A DNA stretch of 64,000 nucleotides, from NCBI GenBank assembly GCA_017481745.1, contig JAFUOV010000018.1, positions 124,001 through 188,000 of the forward strand, written 5' to 3'. Each line of letters starts with the position of its first letter. The stretch's first letter is position 1. Positions 57,179 through 64,000 of the stretch are shown here, piece by piece. The notes below the pieces were generated by a model. The model was given only the letters and a program-made list of their open reading frames with translations. It did not search any database and had not been told where the DNA came from. Position numbers and translations under genes: made by a program. Source of the stretch: Bacteroidaceae bacterium. GTDB taxonomy: Bacteria > Bacteroidota > Bacteroidia > Bacteroidales > Barnesiellaceae_A.

Positions 57179-58537
57179 ATGGACTCTCATTTAAATACAT
57201 TATGGGATAATTGTCTGCGCATTATACGTGACAATGTATCTGCAAGCGTGTTTTCTAATTGGTTCGCGGATATTGTTCCGTTGGAATACAAGAATAAAAC
57301 GCTGAACTTGCAGGTTAAAAGTCATTTTGTATGCGAATTCCTTGAGGAGAACTATTTGGACTTGCTGAGTGCCACTTTCAATCGTGTGCTGGGTGAGGGC
57401 GTGGGACTTGTATATACAATAGTGGCAGACAAAACAAACGGTCTGACTACTGAAGTCGAAGCTGATACATTGTCTGTCAAACAGCCCAATAAGGCTGAGT
57501 CTGTCGAGGAACTGAACTCGATGCTTATAACAAAGTATACTTTCGATAATTATGTAGAGGGTATCAGTAATAAGCTTTCACGTACGGCGGCCGAGAGCGT
57601 GGCAATGTTCCCCGGAAAGACATTTAATCCCTTGTTCATTCATGGTGCATCGGGTGTTGGGAAAACACACCTTGTGAATGCTATAGGTACAAAAATCAAA
57701 CAATTGCATCCGGAGCTTCGCGTGCTTTATGTGTCGGCTCATCTGTTTCAGGTGCAATATACCGATTCTATACTTCACAAGAATTTTAACGATTTCATGC
57801 GTTTCTATCAGAGCATAGATATTCTTATTATAGATGACATTCAGGAATTTGCCGGTCTTCCCGGCACTCAGAATGCCTTCTTCCACATCTTCAACCATTT
57901 GCATTTGAACGGCAAACAGCTTATTATGACATCTGATCGTTCGCCCGCGCAGATGAAGGGTATGGAGGAGCGTCTCATTACCCGTTTTAAATGGGGATTG
58001 AGCGCTGAAATCGAAAAGCCCGATCTTGAACTTCGTAAGAATATTTTGCGCAGCAAGGTGCGTCGTGATGGTCTGAATTTCCCAGAGGAGGTTATTTCGT
58101 ACATAGCGGAGAATGTAAATGCGAGTGTGCGCGACTTGGAGGGTATTGTGGTCTCTCTGATGGCTCATTCTACTATACACAATTGCGATATCTCTTTGCA
58201 ATTGGCGCGTAAGGTTCTCGGTGGTATCTCTGAGTACGAGAAAGAGCCCATAGGAATAGAGAAAATTATAAAAACCGTTGCGGACTATTACAATGTGGAG
58301 GTGGATAGTGTAAATACAAAATCCCGTAAGCGCGAGATTGTCCTTGTTAGACAAACCGCTATGTACCTTGCAAAGAAACATCTCGATTTATCTACGTCAA
58401 AAATAGGTTATCAAATAGGACGTCGCGACCATGCGACGGTGCTTCATGCATGCAAGACTATAGCCAATCTGCTTGAGACCGATAAACAGTATCGTGGCGA
58501 ATTGAGTGAAATTGAAGCAGCTCTACAAATAGCATAA
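57179..58537 (+). CDS. dnaA: Chromosomal replication initiator protein DnaA
   Basis: 452 residues. Domain I about 1-85 (LWDNCLRIIRDNVSASVFSNWF); a linker about 86-115; AAA+ domain with Walker A GASGVGKT (156-163), Walker B ILIIDD (215-220) and the sensor EERLITRFKWGL; domain IV with the DNA-binding signature RRDHATVLHA (415-424). It opens or duplicates replication at oriC by binding DnaA boxes. The ATG at 57179 is preferred to the preceding TTG. Monocistronic, ending at a strong terminator. Confidence 0.98.
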   Translation: MDSHLNTLWDNCLRIIRDNVSASVFSNWFADIVPLEYKNKTLNLQVKSHFVCEFLEENYLDLLSATFNRVLGEGVGLVYTIVADKTNGLTTEVEADTLSVKQPNKAESVEELNSMLITKYTFDNYVEGISNKLSRTAAESVAMFPGKTFNPLFIHGASGVGKTHLVNAIGTKIKQLHPELRVLYVSAHLFQVQYTDSILHKNFNDFMRFYQSIDILIIDDIQEFAGLPGTQNAFFHIFNHLHLNGKQLIMTSDRSPAQMKGMEERLITRFKWGLSAEIEKPDLELRKNILRSKVRRDGLNFPEEVISYIAENVNASVRDLEGIVVSLMAHSTIHNCDISLQLARKVLGGISEYEKEPIGIEKIIKTVADYYNVEVDSVNTKSRKREIVLVRQTAMYLAKKHLDLSTSKIGYQIGRRDHATVLHACKTIANLLETDKQYRGELSEIEAALQIA

Positions 58538-58553
58538 TAATTTTTCCATATAC

Positions 58554-58598
58554 AAAAAATCCGCGACAGCTTCGTTGATGAGCTGTCGCGGATTTTTT
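58554..58598 (+). terminator. Terminator of dnaA
   Basis: An 18-bp perfect stem (58554-58571 with 58581-58598), 9-nt loop, ending in T7 on the plus strand; A6 on the left gives some activity the other way. Sixteen bp after the dnaA stop. Confidence 0.93.
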
Positions 58599-58723
58599 TG
58601 CAAATAAGTAGAGTGCTTGCGGTTTTATAGTTGCTGTCTTCTTAGAATGATTGAAGGTCTTAAAGTCCTTTTTGTTTGCTAAAATAGGTATGTTTTTACC
58701 AAGATAATCTTTTTAAAATTTCA

Positions 58724-58802
58724 TTTTGGAAAACTTTTTCGGATTTAATAAAATGTAATATGTTGAAAATCAATGTATGATTTCTGCTTTTTGGAAAACT
58801 TT
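58724..58802. repeat. Direct repeats TTTTGGAAAACTTT upstream of nrdJ
   Basis: Two identical 14-mers at 58724-58737 and 58789-58802, start-to-start 65 bp, lying 31-109 bp upstream of the -33 element of nrdJ. Candidate regulator-binding sites; they do not look like NrdR boxes. Confidence 0.65.
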
Positions 58803-58832
58803 CTATCTGTTGATAAAATAAAATATAAATAT

Positions 58833-58863
58833 TTGGTAAATATGATAAAGTGGTATATCTTTG
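58833..58863 (+). promoter_or_regulatory. Promoter of nrdJ
   Basis: TTG (58833-58835), 20-nt spacer, TATCTTTG (58856-58863). Predicted start near 58870, giving a leader of about 117 nt that contains a T8 run (58952-58959) shortly before the start codon. Confidence 0.85.
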
Positions 58864-58986
58864 TGTAATCGAAAATCAGTCGTCGATTTAAGTGTTCGTT
58901 CCTTGCGGGTTCATCGGCAGAATCTGTGAGGATGGATTACCTTGTTAGGCATTTTTTTTGTGTATAATATTAAAAAATATATAAAA

Positions 58987-61524
58987 GTGGAAAAGCAGTC
59001 ATACACATTTGATGAGGCATTAAAAGCCTCGCTCGACTATTTCAATGGCGATGAGCTTGCCGCCCGTGTGTGGGTTAACAAGTATGCCGTTAAAGATTCC
59101 TTTGGAACTATATACGAAAAATCACCGGAACAGATGCATTGGCGCATAGCAAATGAGATAGCCCGCATCGAGTCAAAGTATAACAACGCTATGACGTCGC
59201 AGGAGGTATTTGACTTGCTCGACCATTTTAAATACATAGTGCCTCAGGGTAGTCCAATGACCGGTATTGGCAATGACCATCAGATTGCATCGCTTTCAAA
59301 CTGCTTTGTGATAGGTATTGAAGGAAATGCCGATTCCTATGGCGCAATCATACGTATAGACGAAGAACAGGTGCAGCTCATGAAGAGACGTGGCGGTGTG
59401 GGACACGACCTCTCGCATATACGTCCCAAAGGCACTCCGGTGAAAAACTCGGCGCTGACCTCAACCGGTATAGTGCCTTTTATGGAGAGATATTCAAACT
59501 CTACACGCGAAGTTGCCCAGGATGGACGTCGTGGTGCCCTCATGCTCAGCGTGTCGGTGAAGCACCCTGATGCCGAAGCCTTTATAGATGCAAAGATGAC
59601 CGAAGGCAAGGTGACAGGAGCCAATGTGTCGGTGAAAATAGACGACGATTTTATGCGTGCTGTCACTGAACGTACCCCCTATACACAACAATATCCGGTA
59701 GTTTCCGATAACCCTACACACAAAAAAGAGATTGATGCAAACAAACTGTGGGACAAGATTATACACAATGCCTGGAAATCTGCCGAACCCGGTGTCCTCT
59801 TCTGGGATACAATACTTCGCGAGTCCATTCCCGATTGTTATGCCGACCTCGGTTTCCGCACCGTTTCTACCAACCCTTGTGGCGAGATACCTCTCTGCCC
59901 CTACGATTCGTGCCGTCTGCTTGCCATCAACCTCTTCTCGTATGTGAAAAATCCTTTCACACCTGAGGCTTCATTCGATTTTGATTTATTGAAAGAGCAT
60001 GTAGCAAAAGCACAGCGTATAATGGACGACATCATCGACCTTGAACTTGAAAAGATTGAGGCCATTCAGGCAAAAATTGCCGGTGACCCCGAAGGTGAAG
60101 AGGTTAAAGGTGCCGAGAAGAATCTGTGGGACAAAATCTATAACAAGAGCCGCATGGGTCGTCGTACCGGTGTGGGCATCACAGCCGAGGGTGATATGCT
60201 CGCTGCCATGGGACTTCGCTATGGCACCGACGCAGCGACAGATTTCTCAGAGGAGGTACACAAGACGATTGCTCTTGCAGCATACGGCTCCTCAGTTAAT
60301 CTTGCAAAGGAACGTGGTGCGTTCGAAATCTACGACAGCAAGCGCGAGGAAAACAACCCCTTTATCAACCGACTGAAAGATGCCGACCCTGCTCTCTACG
60401 AGGAGATGAAAAAACATGGTCGTAGAAATATCGCCTGCCTCACTGTAGCCCCCACAGGCACAGTGAGCATAATGACCCAGACTACTTCGGGTATAGAGCC
60501 TGTCTTTATGCCTGTCTACAAACGTCGTCGCAAAGTAAATCCCAACGATGCCGATGTGCATGTGGATTTCACAGACGAAAATGGCGATGCTTTTGAAGAG
60601 TATGTAGTTTATCACCATAAGTTTGTGGAGTGGATGAAGAAAAATGGTATCGACACCACCAAACGCTACTCTCAGGTAGAACTTGACAGTATTGTTGCAC
60701 GCTCACCATACGCGAAAGCAACCTCGAACGACATCGATTGGGTGGCGAAAGTGCAGATGCAGGGACGCATACAAAAGTGGGTCGACCACTCTATAAGTGT
60801 CACAATTAACCTTCCTAATAATGTTGACGAAAAGTTGGTGAACGAACTCTATGTGACAGCATGGAAATCGGGATGTAAAGGTTGTACAGTCTATCGCGAC
60901 GGCTCGCGTGCCGGTGTGCTTGTGTCGACAGAAAACAAGGACAAAAAAGATGCGCCCCGTGCCGAGGATTTGAAACCCTTAATTACAGAGGTACGTCCCC
61001 GTGTACTCGAAGCCGATGTTGTGCGCTTCCAGAACAATAAAGAGAAATGGGTGGCGTTCATCGGATTGCTCAACGGGCAACCCTACGAAATCTTCACCGG
61101 TCAGCAGGATGACGAAGACGGCATACCTTTGCCCAAAAACGTCACTCATGGTGTGATAATAAAAAGCGTTGACGACGAGGGCAACAAACGCTACGACTTC
61201 CAGTTTGAAAACAAAATAGGTTACAAGACCACAATCGAAGGACTCTCCGAACGTTTCAACCCCGAATTCTGGAACTATGCGAAACTCATTTCGGGTGTAT
61301 TGCGTTACAAAATGCCAATTGAACTGGTTATTAAACTTGTTTCATCATTACAACTCGATTCTCATAGCATTAATACATGGAAAAATGGTGTGGAGCGTGC
61401 GCTTAAACGCTATATACAAGATGGTGTTGCTACTGCCGAAAAATGTCCCAAGTGCAAATCGCAGTTGATATTCGAAGAGGGTTGTTTGCATTGTCCCCAG
61501 TGCGGATACTCAAAATGTGGATAA
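58987..61524 (+). CDS. nrdJ: Adenosylcobalamin-dependent ribonucleotide reductase (class II)
   Basis: 845 residues. Makes deoxyribonucleotides using a B12 radical, so it works with or without oxygen. Seen: N-terminal YTFDEALKASLDYF; IASLSNCFVIG with the first redox Cys; MKRRGGVGHDLSHIRPKG; NPCGEIPLCPYDSCRL, with the radical-site Cys; LAPTGTVSIM-like TVAPTGTVSIM; and a C-terminal zinc ribbon, CPKCKS ... CPQCGYSKCG, whose last Cys pair is thought to re-reduce the active site. The GTG at 58987 (VEKQSYTFDEA) matches homologous starts; the TTG further upstream is rejected. Confidence 0.95.
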   Translation: MEKQSYTFDEALKASLDYFNGDELAARVWVNKYAVKDSFGTIYEKSPEQMHWRIANEIARIESKYNNAMTSQEVFDLLDHFKYIVPQGSPMTGIGNDHQIASLSNCFVIGIEGNADSYGAIIRIDEEQVQLMKRRGGVGHDLSHIRPKGTPVKNSALTSTGIVPFMERYSNSTREVAQDGRRGALMLSVSVKHPDAEAFIDAKMTEGKVTGANVSVKIDDDFMRAVTERTPYTQQYPVVSDNPTHKKEIDANKLWDKIIHNAWKSAEPGVLFWDTILRESIPDCYADLGFRTVSTNPCGEIPLCPYDSCRLLAINLFSYVKNPFTPEASFDFDLLKEHVAKAQRIMDDIIDLELEKIEAIQAKIAGDPEGEEVKGAEKNLWDKIYNKSRMGRRTGVGITAEGDMLAAMGLRYGTDAATDFSEEVHKTIALAAYGSSVNLAKERGAFEIYDSKREENNPFINRLKDADPALYEEMKKHGRRNIACLTVAPTGTVSIMTQTTSGIEPVFMPVYKRRRKVNPNDADVHVDFTDENGDAFEEYVVYHHKFVEWMKKNGIDTTKRYSQVELDSIVARSPYAKATSNDIDWVAKVQMQGRIQKWVDHSISVTINLPNNVDEKLVNELYVTAWKSGCKGCTVYRDGSRAGVLVSTENKDKKDAPRAEDLKPLITEVRPRVLEADVVRFQNNKEKWVAFIGLLNGQPYEIFTGQQDDEDGIPLPKNVTHGVIIKSVDDEGNKRYDFQFENKIGYKTTIEGLSERFNPEFWNYAKLISGVLRYKMPIELVIKLVSSLQLDSHSINTWKNGVERALKRYIQDGVATAEKCPKCKSQLIFEEGCLHCPQCGYSKCG

Positions 61525-61547
61525 AACAATAAAAATTAAATAGTAGT

Positions 61548-61587
61548 AAAGGTTGGGTAGGTGGCTTAAATGCCATGCCCAACCTTT
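61548..61587. terminator. Hairpin between nrdJ and folB
   Basis: Outer stem AAAGGTTGGG/CCCAACCTTT (61548-61557 with 61578-61587) and inner stem TGGC/GCCA. No T tract. It lies 24 bp after nrdJ and 19 bp before folB; probable terminator or processing site. Confidence 0.6.
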
Positions 61588-61605
61588 ATGATTAAAAGCG
61601 TACAA

Positions 61606-61974
61606 ATGAACATAGATACATATAAAATAGAACTTAGCAACGTTAGGCTATATGCCTACCATGGTGTCCTTCCACAAGAGACGGTTGTGGGCGCATGGTA
61701 TATAGTAAATCTCTCTGCGAAGATAGATTGCACCGACAGTATAATGAACGATGAAATTGATAGTACGGTCAGTTATGCGCTTGTATATGATGTGGTAAAT
61801 GAGGAAATGCAAATAAAGTCGCGCCTGTTGGAGCATGTGGCAGGGCGCATCCTTGAACGTCTTTTTGCCACCTTCCCCCTCATTAGTGAAATAGAGATAA
61901 CCCTCACAAAAGAGACACCGCCGCTGGGAGGTGACTCGCTCAGCAGCAGTGTAGCTATAAAGGCTTCAAGATAG
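61606..61974 (+). CDS. folB: Dihydroneopterin aldolase
   Basis: 122 residues; folate pathway, releases glycolaldehyde from dihydroneopterin. Seen: KIELSNVRLYAYHGVLPQET with the catalytic-site region, TVSYALVYDVVNEEM, LLEHVAGRILERLF and a C-terminal ITLTKETPPLGGDS. The ATG at 61606 is used; an in-frame ATG at 61570 lies within the hairpin 61548-61587 and would add 12 unrelated residues. Its stop is 4 bp from the end of the convergent transporter gene. Confidence 0.94.
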   Translation: MNIDTYKIELSNVRLYAYHGVLPQETVVGAWYIVNLSAKIDCTDSIMNDEIDSTVSYALVYDVVNEEMQIKSRLLEHVAGRILERLFATFPLISEIEITLTKETPPLGGDSLSSSVAIKASR

Positions 61975-61978
61975 TTCG

Positions 61979-62983
61979 TTAATTGGCGCCGGAGACGATT
62001 ATTGCTCCGAGTCCCGATATGAAGAGTATGAACATGCAGGCAAGCAAAATATTCACATTCCGCGGTGCGCCTTTGAACTCTTTCCATATTAGTATGCCCC
62101 AAAGTGCAGCCACCATAGGTGCTCCCTGTCCCAGCGCATACGAAATAGCTGCGCCGGCTTTGCCTGCGGCAATGTAACTGAGAGCTGTTCCTAAGCCCCA
62201 GATGACACCTCCAAGTACACCCACCATGTGTGTGCCGATGCTTCCTTTGAAATATTCCGCGTAAGTAACCGGTGCCCCAACAAAAGGACGACGCATGACT
62301 ATGGTATTGAAGAGGAAATTGCTTATGAATATTCCCACTGCGAAAATGAAAAATGCCGAGTAAGGAGTAGCCATTCCCGGGGTTGGAAATTCAAAGTTGT
62401 TCAGATCCATTGCCGCTGCCACGAAACGATAGAAGAAAGACATCAGCACACCGGCAACCACTGCCACCATGGCTCCTTTCTTGCTGTTATTCCTCTCGCC
62501 ACGGCTCATTCTGCTCGATGCCATAGCGTTAAGTATTATGGCAATCATCACAAGCGCAACACCAAAAAAGAGCGTCACAGGGTCGCCTTTAGGCTCGCCA
62601 AAGTAGTTTACAAACACACCCAACACCAACGCAATGCCTACGCCGAGCGGAAAAGCCACAGTCAAGCCTGCCATGGAGACAGCTGCCGACAGCAAAATGT
62701 TTGCAAGGTTAAATAGTGCACCGCCGATGAAAGCGCTGAGCATGTTGGCGAAAGTAATCTGTCCAAGGTCATCGAGGAAGCTGCGTCCTGCATCCCCCAC
62801 GCTGCCCAAAGAGAAACCAAGTACTATGGAGAAGAGCAGAATACCAATTACATAATCCCAATAGAATAGCTCGTATCTCCACGTTTTTCCTGCCAATTTC
62901 TGTGTGTTTGCCCAAGAACCCCAGCATAACATTGTCACAAAGCAGAGAACCACAGCCAAAAGATAATTATTAACGATATACAT
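61979..62983 (-). CDS. GRP/RhaT-type sugar transporter (DMT superfamily)
   Basis: 334 residues with about ten transmembrane helices, no signal peptide. Features: CWGSWANTQKLAGKTWRYELFYWDY at the first loop, PLGVGIALVLGVFVNYFGEPKGDP after TM4, and GGVIWGLGTALSYIAAGKAGAAISYALGQGAPM late in the protein, as in the glucose/ribose uptake (GRP) family. It begins 9 bp after ribokinase on the same strand, so it probably imports ribose (inferred). Confidence 0.85.
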   Translation of the reverse strand: MYIVNNYLLAVVLCFVTMLCWGSWANTQKLAGKTWRYELFYWDYVIGILLFSIVLGFSLGSVGDAGRSFLDDLGQITFANMLSAFIGGALFNLANILLSAAVSMAGLTVAFPLGVGIALVLGVFVNYFGEPKGDPVTLFFGVALVMIAIILNAMASSRMSRGERNNSKKGAMVAVVAGVLMSFFYRFVAAAMDLNNFEFPTPGMATPYSAFFIFAVGIFISNFLFNTIVMRRPFVGAPVTYAEYFKGSIGTHMVGVLGGVIWGLGTALSYIAAGKAGAAISYALGQGAPMVAALWGILIWKEFKGAPRNVNILLACMFILFISGLGAIIVSGAN

Positions 62984-62992
62984 GGTTATAAA

Positions 62993-63922
62993 TTATTTAT
63001 GTTGTTCCACAAAAAAATCCTTTTCAACCTCCTCGCGGTAGGGTAGTGACGACTGTGCTCCCATACGCGTGACGGTGACAGCCGCGCATCTGTTGGCAAA
63101 TTCCACAGCCTCGAGGATATCTTTTTTTTCTGCTAGTGCCACACACACAGCTCCGCAGAAAGTGTCGCCGGCAGCTGTGGCATCTACCGCTTTTACTTTT
63201 ATCGAAGGTACCTTGTGATATGCTCCGTTCTCTTTGACAAAAGCTCCCTTAGAACCCAGCGTGATTACTACATTATCTACGCCTTTGTTGCTGATGATGT
63301 CGGCGGCACGGCATACACTGTCCATGTCTGTTATTTTAACTCCCGAGAAAAATTCCGCTTCAGTTTCATTTGCAATAATCATATAAAGTTCCTCAAAGAG
63401 AGCGTCAGGCAATGGCAGGGCGGGAGCAGGGTTGAGTATCACCTTTTTGCCTTTCCCGTTCGCTATGCGCGCAGCATATTCCACTGTCTCTATAGGTGTC
63501 TCCAGCTGCATCAGCACGATGTCGCCATGGGTAATCATGCCCTCGGCTTTGTCAATGTCTTTGGGGGCGAGCAAAGAGTTTGCGCCCGATGCCACCGAGA
63601 TGCAGTTTTCGCCTTTGTTGTCTACCATTATCAGTGCCACCCCAGAGGGTAGCTCGTTTTCTATGCTTATCTGCTCCACATCTATGCCCTCCGCTTTATA
63701 CTGCTCGATGGAGTGGCTTCCAAAGTGGTCGTTACCTACTTTTGCCACGAAACAGACGTTGCCACCAAGACGTGCCGCTGCTACAGCTTGATTAGCTCCT
63801 TTGCCTCCGGCATTCATAAAGAAATTGCCCCCGATGATTGTCTCTCCGGGTCGGGGCAGCCTTTCCGTATTAATCACCATATCAGTGTTGCAACTGCCTA
63901 TAACTACTATTCTTTCACTCAT
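62993..63922 (-). CDS. rbsK: Ribokinase
   Basis: 309 residues of the PfkB/ribokinase fold; phosphorylates ribose to ribose-5-phosphate, which feeds the pentose phosphate pathway (transketolase is at 1.6-3.6 kb). Seen: sugar-binding NAGGKGANQAVAAARLGG; VVITLGSKGAFV; and the catalytic-base motif DATAAGDTFCGA (usual DTTGAGD). The ATG at 63922 gives MSERIVVIGSCNTDMV. First gene of a two-gene operon with the transporter. No promoter recognised in the last 78 bp of the window. Confidence 0.94.
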   Translation of the reverse strand: MSERIVVIGSCNTDMVINTERLPRPGETIIGGNFFMNAGGKGANQAVAAARLGGNVCFVAKVGNDHFGSHSIEQYKAEGIDVEQISIENELPSGVALIMVDNKGENCISVASGANSLLAPKDIDKAEGMITHGDIVLMQLETPIETVEYAARIANGKGKKVILNPAPALPLPDALFEELYMIIANETEAEFFSGVKITDMDSVCRAADIISNKGVDNVVITLGSKGAFVKENGAYHKVPSIKVKAVDATAAGDTFCGAVCVALAEKKDILEAVEFANRCAAVTVTRMGAQSSLPYREEVEKDFFVEQHK

Positions 63923-64000
63923 AGCTTTTAATATTTAAAGGTTTGGATGCTGCAAAATAAATATCAGCCTCATTAGCAACAAGTAACTTTTTGTTTTGTT

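Larger units (their letters stand above)
58538..58986. other. Intergenic region between dnaA and nrdJ
   Basis: 449 bp, AT-rich. Contents in order: dnaA terminator (58554-58598); two direct copies of a 14-mer (58724-58737, 58789-58802); TGTTGATAA (58808-58816), one mismatch from an inverted DnaA box; the nrdJ promoter (58833-58863); and a leader of about 115 nt. No ORF is supported. Confidence 0.65.

Noticed and set aside
58864-58986. Cobalamin riboswitch upstream of nrdJ
   Set aside because: The leader is shorter than a typical cobalamin riboswitch, and I do not see the conserved B12-box sequence.
1-64000. CRISPR arrays, insertion sequences, prophage or att sites
   Set aside because: No regularly spaced repeats, transposase, integrase or phage genes were found; the only tRNA (45876-45963) has no repeated 3' end downstream.

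Overview
The window is core chromosome of a member of the Bacteroidales (Bacteroidota), probably gut-associated. The main signs are promoters of the Bacteroidota type (TTG about 20 nt upstream of TAnnTTTG), the lack of Shine-Dalgarno sequences, and Bacteroidota-specific genes: the alternative GlmU-like protein, a DUF3098 protein, a secreted protein with a type IX sorting domain, a PMCA-type ATPase, an ExbB/ExbD/ExbD cluster, GH97 and M60 enzymes. I cannot name the genus. The M60 peptidase and GH97 glycosidase fit a host-glycan or mucus niche. No plasmid, phage, IS element, CRISPR array or defence island was seen.

Layout. 1-10.2 kb, minus strand: OmpA-family protein, transketolase, P-type Ca2+ ATPase, hisS with a TerB-like partner, and a YugP-like metallopeptidase. 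10.5-14.7 kb, plus strand: a 1391-residue secreted protein. 14.8-20.9 kb, minus strand: the operon methyltransferase-ftsX-DUF3098-uppP-truB-queA, then the GlmU-like gene. 21.1-22.7 kb, plus strand: an asparagine-synthetase-like protein that has lost its catalytic motifs.

23.0-41.0 kb is one long plus-strand ribosomal array: str (rpsL, rpsG, fusA) runs into S10, spc and alpha, ending with rpoA and rplQ at a strong terminator. It has a good promoter at 22866-22896. tuf is absent, and rpoBC are not upstream. rpmD and rpmJ, both very short, are present.

41.1-48.5 kb: metY (+); a minus-strand operon lpxK-PNP-thiL-Imm17-like; tRNA-Ser(GGA); and an energy-transduction cluster exbB-membrane protein-exbD-exbD (+). 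48.7-56.5 kb, minus strand: acyl-CoA synthetase, M60 peptidase and GH97, separated by long hairpins. 57.2-62.0 kb, plus strand: dnaA, B12-dependent ribonucleotide reductase, folB. 62.0-63.9 kb, minus strand: sugar transporter plus ribokinase.

The most notable observations are: (1) a sharp change of glutamine codon preference (CAA to CAG) inside the ribosomal array, between rplD and rplP, that persists on both sides; this could mark a recombination junction or a chimeric assembly; (2) the degenerate asparagine synthetase homologue; (3) an orphan Imm17-like gene in a metabolic operon; (4) very long perfect hairpins with no U-tract between convergent or tandem genes at 42-55 kb; and (5) repeats and a long leader upstream of nrdJ. 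I did not find a convincing new multi-gene system.
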